A model generated the notes under the pieces. That model made no database searches. It was not told the origin of the DNA and saw nothing but the letters and a program-made list of their open reading frames with translations. Source: Actinomadura sp. WMMA1423 (lineage in GTDB: Bacteria > Actinomycetota > Actinomycetes > Streptosporangiales > Streptosporangiaceae). Taken from it: DNA of 64,000 bases. The DNA lies in the NCBI RefSeq assembly GCF_006547145.1, contig NZ_CP041244.1, forward strand, positions 3,348,001 through 3,412,000, read 5' to 3'. A program made the translations under genes and the position numbers. The first letter of the stretch is position 1. The number at the start of each line of letters is the position of its first letter. Shown here piece after piece: positions 37,636 to 47,097 of the stretch.

Positions 37636-37662
37636 GCCCGGCGGGACGCCGTCCCGCCGGGC
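37636..37662. terminator. 12-bp perfect hairpin terminator
   Basis: Arms 37636-37647 and 37651-37662 pair perfectly around GCC. A second 10-bp stem (37605-37614 with 37620-37629) lies just before it. Both lie between the convergent dehalogenase and ispH genes. Confidence 0.8.
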
Positions 37663-37685
37663 GCTCGCCTCGCCGGCGCGCGGCC

Positions 37686-38648
37686 TTAGACGGGCGTGAT
37701 GCGCAGGTCCTTGCGGAGTTCCTTCGGCAGGGAGAAGCGCATGTGCTCCGGGACGGACTCGATCTCCTCGGCCTCGCCGTAGCCGCGCTCGGCGAGCCAC
37801 GCCAGGACCTCCTGGACCAGCTCGTCCGGTACGGAGGCGCCGCTCGTGACGCCCACGGTGCCGACGCCCTCCAGCCAGGCCGGGTCGATGTGCTCGGCGT
37901 AGTCGACGAGGTAGGCGGCGTCGGCGCCGTGCTCCTTGGCGACCTCGACCAGCCGGACGGAGTTGGAGGAGTTGGTGGAGCCGACCACGATGACGAGGTC
38001 GGCCTGCGCCGCCATCTCCTTCACCGCGACCTGCCGGTTCTGGGTGGCGTAGCAGATGTCGTCGGACGGCGGGTCCATCAGCTTGGGGAACCGCTCGCGG
38101 AGCTTCTCGACGGTGGCGACGGTCTCGTCGACCGACAGCGTGGTCTGCGACAGCCAGGCGACCTTCTCGGGGTCGCGGACGGTCACGTTGGCGACGTCGC
38201 CGGGCCCGTCGACGAGGTGGATGTGGTCGGGGGCCTCGCCGGTGGTGCCGATGACCTCCTCGTGGCCCTCGTGGCCGATCAGCAGGATGTCGTAGTCCTG
38301 GGCGGCGAACCGGACCGCCTCCTTGTGGACCTTGGTCACCAGCGGGCAGGTCGCGTCGATGGTGCGCAGGTTCAGGCCCTCGGCCTCCTGGTGCACGACG
38401 GGCGCCACGCCGTGGGCGGAGAACACCACGATGGAGCCCTCGGGCACCTCCTCGGTCTCGTCCACGAAGATCGCCCCGCGCTCCTCCAGCGTCTTCACGA
38501 CGTGCACGTTGTGGACGATCTGCTTGCGGACGTAGATCGGGGCCCCGTACTTCTCCAGGGCGATCTCGACCGTCTGCACGGCCCGGTCGACGCCCGCGCA
38601 GTAACCACGCGGCTTGGCGAGCAGGACACGGCGCTGGGTGGAGGTCAT
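37686..38648 (-). CDS. ispH: 4-Hydroxy-3-methylbut-2-enyl diphosphate reductase
   Basis: 320 aa. The three cluster cysteines lie in GYCAGV (C17), ATCPLV (C101) and ICYATQ (C199), with the conserved HGV near HGVAP and the substrate-binding SSNSVRL. It makes IPP and DMAPP, the last step of the MEP pathway, using a [4Fe-4S] cluster. ATG 38648 is the normal start. Confidence 0.97.
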   Translation of the reverse strand: MTSTQRRVLLAKPRGYCAGVDRAVQTVEIALEKYGAPIYVRKQIVHNVHVVKTLEERGAIFVDETEEVPEGSIVVFSAHGVAPVVHQEAEGLNLRTIDATCPLVTKVHKEAVRFAAQDYDILLIGHEGHEEVIGTTGEAPDHIHLVDGPGDVANVTVRDPEKVAWLSQTTLSVDETVATVEKLRERFPKLMDPPSDDICYATQNRQVAVKEMAAQADLVIVVGSTNSSNSVRLVEVAKEHGADAAYLVDYAEHIDPAWLEGVGTVGVTSGASVPDELVQEVLAWLAERGYGEAEEIESVPEHMRFSLPKELRKDLRITPV

Positions 38649-38788
38649 GGCTCCATCGTACGAGGCACGCGGCTGTGACCCACTCCACGGCACGCTTTGC
38701 CAGAATTCCATTCACCCCGCGTGACCAGGGTCGCACGGATGGGGCAGAGTGAGGGGGGACGGAGACGAGGCAGGAAGAGGAACATCCG

Positions 38789-39721
38789 ATGAGGAAATCG
38801 CCGCGCCGCCTCAGTGAGCAGGTCCGCGACACCGTGGGCGAGCAGGTCCGGGATCTCCCGCTGCACGCCGTCCGGCTGGCCATGTTCGGCGTCGGCCGGG
38901 CCCTGCTGCTCGGTGACCGCATGACCAGGGACTACAAGGAGATCACCGAGGGCGGCGGTGTGAAGCCGGTGATCGGGCGGCTGCGCGAGGACGTCCAGCA
39001 CACGGCCGGGAAGGTCGTCGGGCTGGTCGCCGAGCGCGTCCGCGGTGAGGAGCCCGAGCCGGAGCCGGAGCCCGCGCGCCGCACCAGGACGGCCGCCTCG
39101 CGCACGGCCGCCACCAGCAGCGCCGCCAGGAGCACGGCCACCGAGGAGATCTCGGTCGGCAAGCCCGGCGGCGGGGCGGGGCACAAGCCGAAGCACGCCC
39201 GCCCGGGACCGCCGCCCAAGCCGGCCAAGCCGGGAGCGCTGGGCAGGCACCACGCCAAGGCGGAGGGCGGTGCGGGCACGGTCGCCGAGCCCGCGCCGAA
39301 GCCGGTGCCGTCCGAGCCGAAGCCGGAGCCCGCGCCGCAGGCCGAGCCCGCCGCGAGCCCGAAGGCCGCCGAGCCCGGACCGGCCGCGCCCGAGGCCAAG
39401 CCGACCGAGGCGGCGAAGGCCAGGGCCGAGGAGAGTAAGGCCCCGGCGAAGAAGCCGTCGGAGAAGAAGGCCGGCAAGGCGGCGTTCGAGCCGAAGGCGG
39501 AGGCCAAGCCCGCCGCGCAGGCGGAGGCCGCGCACATCGCCGAGGACCTTCCGGTCCCCGACTACGACAGCGCCACGCTGCCCCAGCTGCGCGCGCGCCT
39601 TCGCGGGCTGTCCGCCGACCAGGTGAAGCTCCTGCGCGAGTACGAGCGCAAGCACGCCGGACGCGAGGACGTCATCAGCATGTACGAGCGCCGCATCGCC
39701 AAGCTCAACGGCCTGAGCTGA
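38789..39721 (+). CDS. Lipid-droplet-associated-type protein, Ala/Pro/Lys-rich
   Basis: 310 aa. The N-terminal 75 residues are amphipathic helices (DLPLHAVRLAMFGVGRALLLGDRMTRDYKEIT). The middle (80-255) is a low-complexity Lys/Ala/Pro/Glu region. A conserved C-terminal SAP-like helical hairpin (YDSATLPQLRARLRGLS ... YERRIAKL) ends it. It resembles actinobacterial proteins annotated as lipid-droplet associated. Function is uncertain. A strong hairpin terminator follows. Confidence 0.75.
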   Translation: MRKSPRRLSEQVRDTVGEQVRDLPLHAVRLAMFGVGRALLLGDRMTRDYKEITEGGGVKPVIGRLREDVQHTAGKVVGLVAERVRGEEPEPEPEPARRTRTAASRTAATSSAARSTATEEISVGKPGGGAGHKPKHARPGPPPKPAKPGALGRHHAKAEGGAGTVAEPAPKPVPSEPKPEPAPQAEPAASPKAAEPGPAAPEAKPTEAAKARAEESKAPAKKPSEKKAGKAAFEPKAEAKPAAQAEAAHIAEDLPVPDYDSATLPQLRARLRGLSADQVKLLREYERKHAGREDVISMYERRIAKLNGLS

Positions 39722-39733
39722 CCGGCTGGGAAT

Positions 39734-39770
39734 GGAAGAAGCCCCCGAGGAACTCCCGGGGGCTTCTTCC
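39734..39770 (+). terminator. 14-bp perfect hairpin terminator
   Basis: GGAAGAAGCCCCCG (39734-39747) pairs perfectly with 39757-39770 around a 9-nt loop. A short T-rich flank follows. Confidence 0.85.
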
Positions 39771-39824
39771 GTTCACGTCGCCTCAGGGTTCACCGCGCGT
39801 GCGTGGATGCCCGCGTGCGCGGGT

Positions 39825-40250
39825 TCAGGGGGCGTCGAAGAGTTTGTCGAGGGCGGGTAGGGCGGCTTCCACGGCCGCGCGCTCCCCGTCCGTCAGCTCA
39901 GCGAACCGCTCGGCGAGGAAGCCGATCCGTCGCTCGCGCCCGGCGGCCAGGCGGTCGCGTCCCGCCCCGGTGAGCGAGGCGGTGACGACGCGGGCGTCGG
40001 AGCCGGTCCGGCCGCGCACGACGAGCCCGTCGCGTTCGAGACGGTTGATCTGCGCGGTCATCGTCGGCAGCCGGACGCCGTGCTCGGCCGCCAGCTCGGT
40101 CATCCGCCGCGGCCCGTGCTCCAGGGAGCCGAGCACCGACAGCTGCTGGCTGGTGATCGGCTGGTCGGCGCTGACCTGCCGCAGCATCAGCACGACGTGG
40201 CGCAGGCGCCGGTTGAGCTGCTCGGCGAGCTCGCGTTCGGATGCGGTCAC
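39825..40250 (-). CDS. MarR-family transcriptional regulator
   Basis: 141 aa. Winged-helix core: QQLSVLGSLEHGPRRMTELAAEHGVRLPTMTAQINRLERDGLVVRGRTGSDARVVTASLTGAG. Start chosen at GTG 40250 on length; a longer in-frame ATG at 40319 would overlap xseA. Divergent from xseA with a 67-nt gap. Target and ligand unknown. Confidence 0.9.
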   Translation of the reverse strand: MTASERELAEQLNRRLRHVVLMLRQVSADQPITSQQLSVLGSLEHGPRRMTELAAEHGVRLPTMTAQINRLERDGLVVRGRTGSDARVVTASLTGAGRDRLAAGRERRIGFLAERFAELTDGERAAVEAALPALDKLFDAP

Positions 40251-40317
40251 GGTCTTATTCTCACCGGTGGGAGCGGCGGCCGGGGCAGGGGGTGGGAGCG
40301 CGCCGTAGGCTGCCTGC

Positions 40318-41526
40318 ATGGCGATGGAGACGACGGCCGAATCCCCGGTTCCGGTGCGCACCGTCCTGCAGGCGGTGAGCGGGTGGATCGGCAGGCTCGG
40401 CCGGATCTGGGTCGAGGGCCAGATCACCGACCTCAACGCCCGCGGCGGCACGGTCTACATGACGCTCCGCGACCCGGTGGCGAACATGTCGGTGCGGGTC
40501 GTCGGCCCGCGCGCGGTGTTCGAGGCCGCCGGCCCGGCGGTCACCGACGGGGCCCGGGTCGTCGTGCACGCCAAGCCCGACTTCTGGATCAACCGCGGGA
40601 CGTTCTCGCTCAGCGCGCTGGAGATCAGGCCGGTCGGCGTCGGCGAGCTGCTGGCCCGGCTGGAGCGGCTCAAGCGGGTGCTGGCGTCCGAGGGGCTGTT
40701 CCGGCCCGAGCGCAAGCGCCCGCTGCCGTTCCTGCCCGGCCGGATCGGGCTGATCTGCGGGCGCGACTCCGACGCCGAGCACGACGTCCTGCAGAACGCG
40801 CGGCGGCGGTGGCCGGCGGTGGCGTTCCGGGTGGAGAACACCGCGGTGCAGGGCTCGTACGCCGTCGGCGAGGTGATGGAGGCGCTGCGCGCGCTGGACG
40901 CCGATCCCGAGATCGATGTGATCATCATCGCGCGCGGCGGCGGCGCCATGGAGGACCTGCTGCCGTTCTCCGACGAGGCCCTCGTCCGCGCGGTCGCCGC
41001 CGCCCGCACGCCGGTGGTCAGCGCGATCGGGCACGAGCAGGACGCACCGCTCCTGGACCTGGTCGCCGACGTTCGCGCCTCCACCCCGACCGACGCGGCG
41101 AAGAAGGCCGTGCCGGACGTGCGGGAGCAGCTCCAGCTCGTCCGGCAGCTGCGCGACCGGGGGCGGCGGTGCCTGTCCGGCGCGGTGGAGCGGGAGCTGG
41201 CGTGGCTGCGGTCGGTGCGCTCGCGGCCCGCGCTGGCCGATCCGGTGCGGGAGATCGAGCGGCAGTCCGAGCAGGTCGCGGCGCTGCGCGACCGGGCGCG
41301 TCGGTGCCTGTCGGGCGCACTGGACCGGGCCGGGGACGAGCTCGGGCACACCCGGGCCCGGCTGCTCGCCCTCTCCCCCGCCGCGACGCTGGAGCGCGGC
41401 TACGCGATCGTCCAGCGGGAGGACGCGTCGGTCGTGCGCGAGTCGGCGGGGGTCAAGGACGGCGAGCGCCTCCACGTGCGGCTGGCCGACGGGCGGCTCG
41501 GCGTGACCGTGACCGAGCGGGAATGA
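40318..41526 (+). CDS. xseA: Exonuclease VII large subunit
   Basis: 402 aa. N-terminal OB-fold, then the XseA nuclease core with [35 protein letters not shown] and [27 protein letters not shown], and a coiled-coil tail. With XseB it degrades single-stranded DNA. 57 nt before xseB. Confidence 0.96.
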   Translation: MAMETTAESPVPVRTVLQAVSGWIGRLGRIWVEGQITDLNARGGTVYMTLRDPVANMSVRVVGPRAVFEAAGPAVTDGARVVVHAKPDFWINRGTFSLSALEIRPVGVGELLARLERLKRVLASEGLFRPERKRPLPFLPGRIGLICGRDSDAEHDVLQNARRRWPAVAFRVENTAVQGSYAVGEVMEALRALDADPEIDVIIIARGGGAMEDLLPFSDEALVRAVAAARTPVVSAIGHEQDAPLLDLVADVRASTPTDAAKKAVPDVREQLQLVRQLRDRGRRCLSGAVERELAWLRSVRSRPALADPVREIERQSEQVAALRDRARRCLSGALDRAGDELGHTRARLLALSPAATLERGYAIVQREDASVVRESAGVKDGERLHVRLADGRLGVTVTERE

Positions 41527-41583
41527 ACCGTGGGATGCCGACCGGGGGACGGGAGGTCCTTCCGGGGATGAGAGGGTGGGCCG

Positions 41584-41820
41584 GTGGCGGACGAGAAGGG
41601 GACGGCGGAGAAGCCGTCGTACGAGCAGGCACGGGACGAGCTCGCCGAGGTCGTGAAGCGGCTGGAGGCGGGCGGCCTGACGCTGGAGGAGTCGCTCGGC
41701 CTGTGGGAGCGGGGCGAGAGGCTCGCCGCCGTCTGCGAGGAGTGGCTGGAGGGCGCCCGCGCCAGGCTCGCCGCGGCCCTCGAACGGCCCGACGACGGCG
41801 AGGCCGCCGCCCCGTTCTAG
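41584..41820 (+). CDS. xseB: Exonuclease VII small subunit
   Basis: 78 aa from a GTG. The XseB helical hairpin YEQARDELAEVVKRLEAGGLTLEESLGLWERGERLA matches the family well, at the usual length. The C-terminus is acidic. Confidence 0.96.
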   Translation: MADEKGTAEKPSYEQARDELAEVVKRLEAGGLTLEESLGLWERGERLAAVCEEWLEGARARLAAALERPDDGEAAAPF

Positions 41821-41823
41821 GGG

Positions 41824-42588
41824 TCAGGACGCGGGCGTGACCGTCACCGGAGGGGTCGGCCCCCCGGTCTTCGCCTGCTCCTTGAGCGAACCCGCCAGGA
41901 CCGCCAGCTCCGCGTAGGACGCGGTGCCGGTGACGACGAGGCTCACCCCGTTCGGGAGCGTCCGGGCGAGGGTGTTGGCCTTCTTGTCCTTGCGGTAGTA
42001 CTTCGTCCAGCTGACGCCGTTCACCTGCTGCGTCCCGACCGGCTGGCTGCTGTTGGCCATGCGCGGGACGTACTGCGACGCCTTCTCGTTGCTCTGCTCC
42101 AGCGCCGCGTACTCCTCGCTCGGCGTCACGAATCCCAGGTGCCAGGCGACGGGGTCCTTGCCGCCGGAGTCCAGGCCGTGCACCCGCGAGCTGTTGGGAC
42201 GCCAGTGGAGGGGGAGCCCCTCCGGCGCGTAGACGGTGAAGGGCGCGTCGCTGCGCATCGCCCACAGCTGCGGGGCGTAGTCGACGGTCGGCAGGACCTC
42301 CTTGTCGCTGCGCGGCGTGATGACGTAGACCGCCAGCACGATCAGCAGGCAGGCGCCCATCGCCATGGTGAAGCCGCCGAGCCCGGTGGTCAGGCGCTTG
42401 TACACGCCGGGGCTCACCTCGACCACGGGCCGGCCGGCGGGCGCGCCGCCGTCGGCCGGCGCCGCCGCGGCGCCGGTCTCGGCACGGTCCGCGGGCGCGT
42501 CCGGCTCGGGCGCGTCCGGCTCGGGCGCGTCCGGCTCGGGCCGGGCGGCCTCGGCGTCAGGGGCGGTGGACGGGGTCTTGTCGGTCAC
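41824..42588 (-). CDS. DUF4245 membrane protein
   Basis: 254 aa from a GTG with GGAGG upstream. Pro/Glu-rich N-terminus, one TM helix (about 80-100), then an extracytoplasmic DUF4245 domain (YAPQLWAMRSDAPFTVYAPEGLPLHWRPNSSRVHG). The family is widespread in actinobacteria; function unknown. Converges on xseB with only 3 nt between stops. Confidence 0.88.
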   Translation of the reverse strand: MTDKTPSTAPDAEAARPEPDAPEPDAPEPDAPADRAETGAAAAPADGGAPAGRPVVEVSPGVYKRLTTGLGGFTMAMGACLLIVLAVYVITPRSDKEVLPTVDYAPQLWAMRSDAPFTVYAPEGLPLHWRPNSSRVHGLDSGGKDPVAWHLGFVTPSEEYAALEQSNEKASQYVPRMANSSQPVGTQQVNGVSWTKYYRKDKKANTLARTLPNGVSLVVTGTASYAELAVLAGSLKEQAKTGGPTPPVTVTPAS

Positions 42589-42608
42589 CCCTCCAGGATC
42601 CCCCACCC

Positions 42609-43274
42609 TCAGCGCTGCTCCGTACCGGGGTTCCTGATCGTGCCGACGATGGCCATGATCTTGTCGGCGAGCCTGCGGGCGGCGTCCTCGTCGTCCAGCA
42701 GGGAGATCTCCGACACCGCGCCCGCCATCGCACCGGTCAGCACCGTGACCAGGGCCTCGTCCACGCCGCCGTCGGCGGTGTGGAACAGGGCGGCGTTGCG
42801 GCGGGCCCACTTGTTCAGCCGCTGGCGCATGACCCGGTCGAACCCCGGGGGGCCGTCGCCGGAGATGAACAGCCGGGCGACGTCCCGCTCGTCGAGGCAG
42901 CCGTTGAGGTAGGCGCCCGCGCCGGCGATGAACTGCCGCATCGGGTCGGTCTCGCCGGCCTCCCGGACGGCGCTGATCGCCTCGCGGGTGCGTTCCTGCT
43001 GGCGGCCCTGGAAGTCCTCGAACAGCGTCAGGTACAGGTCGGCCTTGCCGTTGAAGTGGTGGTAGAGGCTGCCCACGCTGGCGCCGGCCTTGGCGACGAT
43101 GTCGGTCACCGCGGCCTGGGCGAAGCCGGACTCGCAGAAGACGTCCCTGGCCGCGGCCAGCAGGGCGCCGCGCGTGGCCGCCCCGCGGTCGGAGGTCCGT
43201 CCGGGGACAGCCGCGGGCCGCGCGCCCCCGTTCTGTGTCACCCCGCCGGACGGGACGTCGATGTCGCTGCTCAT
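42609..43274 (-). CDS. TetR/AcrR-family regulator
   Basis: 221 aa. HTH in about residues 30-75 (GALLAAARDVFCESGFAQAAVTDIVAKAGASVGSLYHHFNGKADLY), then an effector domain. No transporter is adjacent; it lies before the glpX gene in opposite orientation. Start at ATG 43274. Ligand and target cannot be inferred. Confidence 0.9.
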   Translation of the reverse strand: MSSDIDVPSGGVTQNGGARPAAVPGRTSDRGAATRGALLAAARDVFCESGFAQAAVTDIVAKAGASVGSLYHHFNGKADLYLTLFEDFQGRQQERTREAISAVREAGETDPMRQFIAGAGAYLNGCLDERDVARLFISGDGPPGFDRVMRQRLNKWARRNAALFHTADGGVDEALVTVLTGAMAGAVSEISLLDDEDAARRLADKIMAIVGTIRNPGTEQR

Positions 43275-43489
43275 GACGCCTGAGATTACGCCCTCTCCCA
43301 GGGGGAAACGATCCCTTGTCCGTGCCGCAGTGGATTCACGGCCCCGCGCCGTGCCTGCCGGCCGTGCCCGGATACCGCGTCCACCCCGTGCCCGGATGCC
43401 CGCGGCCCCGGCTGGTCTGGTCCAATTTGTGACCTGCCATCCGGTCCACGGAGAATCCGAGGCACCACCGATCGAAGGGGCTGCCCCGC

Positions 43490-44524
43490 ATGTCCGATGA
43501 GACCACCGTTTCCTCCCCTCTCGCCACCGAGCCGTCGGCACCGGACCGCAACCTCGCGATGGAACTGGTCAGGGTGACCGAGGCCGCCGCCATGGCCGCC
43601 GCCCGCTGGGTCGGGCGGGGGGACAAGAACGGCGCCGACGGGGCCGCCGTGAACGCGATGCGCCAGCTGATCAACACGGTGTCGATGCGGGGCGTCGTCG
43701 TGATCGGCGAGGGCGAGAAGGACAACGCGCCGATGCTGTTCAACGGCGAGGAGGTCGGGGACGGCTCCGGCGCCGAGTGCGACGTCGCGGTGGACCCGGT
43801 GGACGGGACCCGGCTGACCGCGCTCGGCATGAGCAACGCGATCGCGGTGCTGTCGGTGGCGCCGCGCGGGTCGATGTTCGACCCGTCCGCCGTCTTCTAC
43901 ATGGAGAAGCTGGTGACGGGTCCGGAGGCGGCCGACGCCGTCGACATCGAGCGCCCGATCGCCGACAACATCCGCGCGATCGCCCGCGCCAAGGGCTCCT
44001 CGCCGCACGACGTGACGGTCTGCATCCTGGACCGGCCCCGCCACGAGGGCATCGTCAAGGAGGTCCGGGAGGCCGGGGCGCGGATCAAGTTCATCATGGA
44101 CGGCGACGTGGCCGGCGCGATCATGGCGTCCCGGCCGGGTACCGGCGTCGACCTGCTGCTCGGCATCGGCGGCACCCCGGAGGGCATCATCGCCGCGTGC
44201 GCGATCAAGGCGCTCGGCGGGGTGATCCAGGGCCGGCTGTGGCCGCAGGACGACGAGGAGCGGCGCAAGGCGACCGACGCCGGGCACGAGCTCGGCAAGG
44301 TGCTCACCACCGACGACCTGGTGACCTCCGACGACGTGTTCTTCGCGGCGACCGGGATCACCGACGGCGAGCTGGTCGACGGCGTCCGCTACAGCAAGGG
44401 CACGGCGGTCACGCACTCGCTGGTCATGCGGTCGCGCAGCGGCACCATCCGGACGGTCTCCAGCGAGCACCAGCTGAACAAGCTCCGCGCCTACAGCGCG
44501 ATCAACTTCGACACGGCGGTGTAG
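43490..44524 (+). CDS. glpX: Class II fructose-1,6-bisphosphatase
   Basis: 344 aa. The FBPase class II signature includes [25 protein letters not shown] and GIGGTPEGI. This is the main gluconeogenic FBPase in most actinobacteria. ATG 43490 is the obvious start. Confidence 0.96.
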   Translation: MSDETTVSSPLATEPSAPDRNLAMELVRVTEAAAMAAARWVGRGDKNGADGAAVNAMRQLINTVSMRGVVVIGEGEKDNAPMLFNGEEVGDGSGAECDVAVDPVDGTRLTALGMSNAIAVLSVAPRGSMFDPSAVFYMEKLVTGPEAADAVDIERPIADNIRAIARAKGSSPHDVTVCILDRPRHEGIVKEVREAGARIKFIMDGDVAGAIMASRPGTGVDLLLGIGGTPEGIIAACAIKALGGVIQGRLWPQDDEERRKATDAGHELGKVLTTDDLVTSDDVFFAATGITDGELVDGVRYSKGTAVTHSLVMRSRSGTIRTVSSEHQLNKLRAYSAINFDTAV

Positions 44525-44537
44525 GCCCGCGGGCCTA
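44522..44537. terminator. Perfect palindrome joining two stop codons
   Basis: TAGGCCCGCGGGCCTA is a perfect 16-bp palindrome. Its left end is the glpX TAG and its right end, read on the other strand, is the TAG of the DUF1707 gene. It could act as a minimal bidirectional terminator. Confidence 0.5.
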
Positions 44538-45146
44538 CCGGCCGCGGCCCAGGCGGTTGCGGAAGCGGGTGCGCAGCGGGAGCCTCGGGGCGCGCGCCCG
44601 CACCGAACCGAAGATCATGGTGCCGCCCACCTCGATGGTGGGGCCCTCGGGCGCGGGACGGGCCCGCAGGTCGCGGGTGCTGAGGATGGTGCGCCCCGTG
44701 ACGTCCACGCGGACGCCCTCGGGGACGAGGAGGCGGATCCGGCCGCCGAGCACCAGCGAGTCGACGACGATGTGGCGGCGCTGGAGGACGGCCTCGCGCA
44801 GGTCGAGCTCGACCGTCCCGAAGAGGGCGAGGATCGGGAGCTTGACCGGGACGACCCAGCGCCCGTCCCGGCGGGTGCGGCCGAAGAAGACCGAGACCGG
44901 GCGGTCGTCCACGAGGATGGGCTGCGCCTCCTCGGGGCTGAGGTCGCCGGTGAGGCCGGTCAGCTCGCCCAGGGTGCGGGCCGCGTAGGCGCGGGAGGTG
45001 CGCTCGGAGTGCTCCTCGATGGTGATCCGCCCGTCCGCGAGGGCCTCGCCCAGGACGGCGGCGACGCGTTCGCGGTCGGCGTCGGACGCGCGGAGGTCGC
45101 GCACGTTGGTGACCTTCTCGGCCGCCGGGCGATGGGGGACGTCCAC
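44535..45146 (-). CDS. DUF1707 protein with LiaF-like C-terminal domain
   Basis: 203 aa. DUF1707 (RDLRASDADRERVAAVLGEALADGRITIEEHSERTSRAYAA) at the N-terminus is followed by a LiaF-type beta domain. No TM helix. GTG 45146 has no visible ribosome site; a GTG at 45104 with GAGAAGG at good spacing is an alternative. Such proteins are associated with cell-wall stress responses; function here is unproven. Confidence 0.87.
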   Translation of the reverse strand: MDVPHRPAAEKVTNVRDLRASDADRERVAAVLGEALADGRITIEEHSERTSRAYAARTLGELTGLTGDLSPEEAQPILVDDRPVSVFFGRTRRDGRWVVPVKLPILALFGTVELDLREAVLQRRHIVVDSLVLGGRIRLLVPEGVRVDVTGRTILSTRDLRARPAPEGPTIEVGGTMIFGSVRARAPRLPLRTRFRNRLGRGR

Positions 45147-45214
45147 AAGGAAGAGGGTAGCCGCCGGCGGGGACGGCCCCGCCCGGAAAACGTTTAGGGA
45201 TTCGTCCCTCGCTG

Positions 45215-45220
45215 TACCTA
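45215..45220 (+). promoter_or_regulatory. -10 element and inverted repeat before ABC exporter
   Basis: TACCTA at 45215-45220 lies 12 nt before the ATG, so the mRNA would have a very short leader. AGGGA-TTCG-TCCCT (45196-45209) is a 5-bp inverted repeat just upstream, a candidate operator. Confidence 0.45.
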
Positions 45221-45231
45221 GTGTGAAGGGT

Positions 45232-46185
45232 ATGACCTTGCAGCGTGCCCAGCTCGCGGCCGCCCGGGAGGGCAGCGGCGCGGCGGCGATCAGCCTGCGC
45301 GGCGTCGTGAAGCGGTTCGGCGACTTCACCGCCGTGAACGGGCTCGACCTCGACGTCCCCGCCGGGGTCTGCCTGGGGCTGCTCGGCCCGAACGGCGCCG
45401 GCAAGTCGACGACGATGAGGATGCTGACCGCGCAGGCGATCGCCGACGAGGGCTCCATCCGCGTGCTCGGCTTCGACGTGCCCCGCGAGTCCAAGCGCGC
45501 GCGGGCCGTGATGGGGGTCGTCCCGCAGCAGGACAACCTCGACGAGGAGCTGACCGCGCGCGAGAACCTCGAGGTCTTCGCGCACCTGTACCGGGTGCCG
45601 CGCAAGGAGCGCCGCCGGGCGGTGGACGACGCCCTCGCGCTCGCGCACCTCACCGAGCGGCAGCTGACCAAGGTGGACGATCTGTCCGGCGGCATGCGGC
45701 GGCGGCTGCTGATCGCCCGGGGGCTGGTGCACCGGCCCGCGCTCGTCCTGCTGGACGAGCCGACCGTGGGCCTCGACCCGCAGGTGCGGGCCGAGCTGTG
45801 GGGGCTGATCGACGGGCTGCGCGCCGGGGGCACGACCGTGCTGATGTCGACGCACTACATCGAGGAGGCCGAGCGCCTCGCCGACGAGTGCGCGCTGATG
45901 TCGCACGGCGGGGTCATCGCGCGGGGCACGCCGTCGGCGCTGGTCGCCGAGTACGCGGGCGAGCGGGTCGTCGAGCACTACGGGCCGCCGGACCGGCTGG
46001 CGGAGGTCGAGCGGCTGGCGAGGGCGGCCGGGCTGCCCACCCGCCGGACCGGGCCGTCGGTCTCGGTGCTGAAGGCCGAGACCATCCCGCCCTCGCTGGA
46101 GGACGACCTCGGCCCGGACGGCGTCCGCCGCGCCTCCAACCTCGAGGACGTGTTCGTCGTACTGACCGGGGAGCGTGTGGAATGA
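45232..46185 (+). CDS. ABC exporter ATP-binding protein
   Basis: 317 aa. Walker A GPNGAGKSTT, a Q-loop with VPQQDNLDEELTARENL, signature LSGGMRRRL, Walker B LVLLDEPTVGLDP, and STHYIEEAERL. The C-terminal part carries the EDVFV segment of the DrrA/NodI class. Followed by its permease with an ATGA overlap. Likely an antibiotic or lipid exporter; substrate unknown. Confidence 0.95.
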   Translation: MTLQRAQLAAAREGSGAAAISLRGVVKRFGDFTAVNGLDLDVPAGVCLGLLGPNGAGKSTTMRMLTAQAIADEGSIRVLGFDVPRESKRARAVMGVVPQQDNLDEELTARENLEVFAHLYRVPRKERRRAVDDALALAHLTERQLTKVDDLSGGMRRRLLIARGLVHRPALVLLDEPTVGLDPQVRAELWGLIDGLRAGGTTVLMSTHYIEEAERLADECALMSHGGVIARGTPSALVAEYAGERVVEHYGPPDRLAEVERLARAAGLPTRRTGPSVSVLKAETIPPSLEDDLGPDGVRRASNLEDVFVVLTGERVE

Positions 46186-46994
46186 CCGCCCAGGCGGAGA
46201 CGGCCCAGGTGGAGCGGGCGCCGCGCCTGCGCCGGTTCGAGACGGCCCCGGTCCGCGGGATCTGGCGCCACGAGCTGGCGCTCTACAAGCGGTACTGGAA
46301 GTCCCAGTCGTTCGCCTCGATGGTGGAGCCGACGTTCTTCCTGCTGGCCTTCGGCTACGGGTTCGGTTCGATGGTCGCGATGATCGGCGACTACCGGTAC
46401 CTGGACTTCGTCGCGACCGGCGTCGTCGGGACGGCGGCGCTGTTCACCTCGGTCTTCCCGGGAATGTTCAACGGCTACATCAGGCGCGTGTTCCAGCACA
46501 CCTACGACGCGATGCTCGCCGCGCCCGTGGACGTCCACGAGCTGGTGACGGCCGAGGCGCTGTGGATCGCGGCGAAGTCGGCGATCTACTCGTGCACGCC
46601 GCTGGTGGTGGCGCTGTTCTTCGGCCTCGACCCCGCGTTCGGGATGCTGCTGGTGCCGTTCGTGACGTTCTTCACCGCGCTCGGCTTCGGCCTGTTCGGC
46701 ATGTGGACGTCGTCGGTGGTGCCGTCGATCAACTCGTTCGACTACGTGATCACCGGCGTGGTGACGCCGCTGTTCCTGATCGCCGGGACGTTCTTCCCCG
46801 TCGACGCGCTGCCCGGCTGGGCGCAGAAGGTCTCCCACCTCAACCCGCTGTACCACTGCGTGCAGCTGGTCAGGGACGCGGTGTTCGGCCTGCGTCCGCT
46901 CGCCGACCTCGGCCACTTGGGCGCGCTGGTGGTGTTCGCCGCGCTGATGTGGCTGATCGCCGTCCGCGGCATGCGCCGGCGGCTCATCGCCTGA
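46182..46994 (+). CDS. ABC-2 type permease (NodJ/DrrB class)
   Basis: 270 aa. Six TM helices are visible after a basic leader, with the C-terminal IAGTFFPVDALPGWAQKVSHLNPLYHCVQLVRDAV motif of this class. Its ATG overlaps the ATPase stop, so the two are translationally coupled. Confidence 0.95.
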   Translation: MTAQAETAQVERAPRLRRFETAPVRGIWRHELALYKRYWKSQSFASMVEPTFFLLAFGYGFGSMVAMIGDYRYLDFVATGVVGTAALFTSVFPGMFNGYIRRVFQHTYDAMLAAPVDVHELVTAEALWIAAKSAIYSCTPLVVALFFGLDPAFGMLLVPFVTFFTALGFGLFGMWTSSVVPSINSFDYVITGVVTPLFLIAGTFFPVDALPGWAQKVSHLNPLYHCVQLVRDAVFGLRPLADLGHLGALVVFAALMWLIAVRGMRRRLIA

Positions 46995-47097
46995 GGCTCC
47001 CCGCCCATTGACCTGGGGCGTACCCTGTCCCTACGCTGACGCGAATCTTCTTCACATTGCGTCTTCTTACGGTGCGCAGCCAGAGAGGTCGGGGCGC

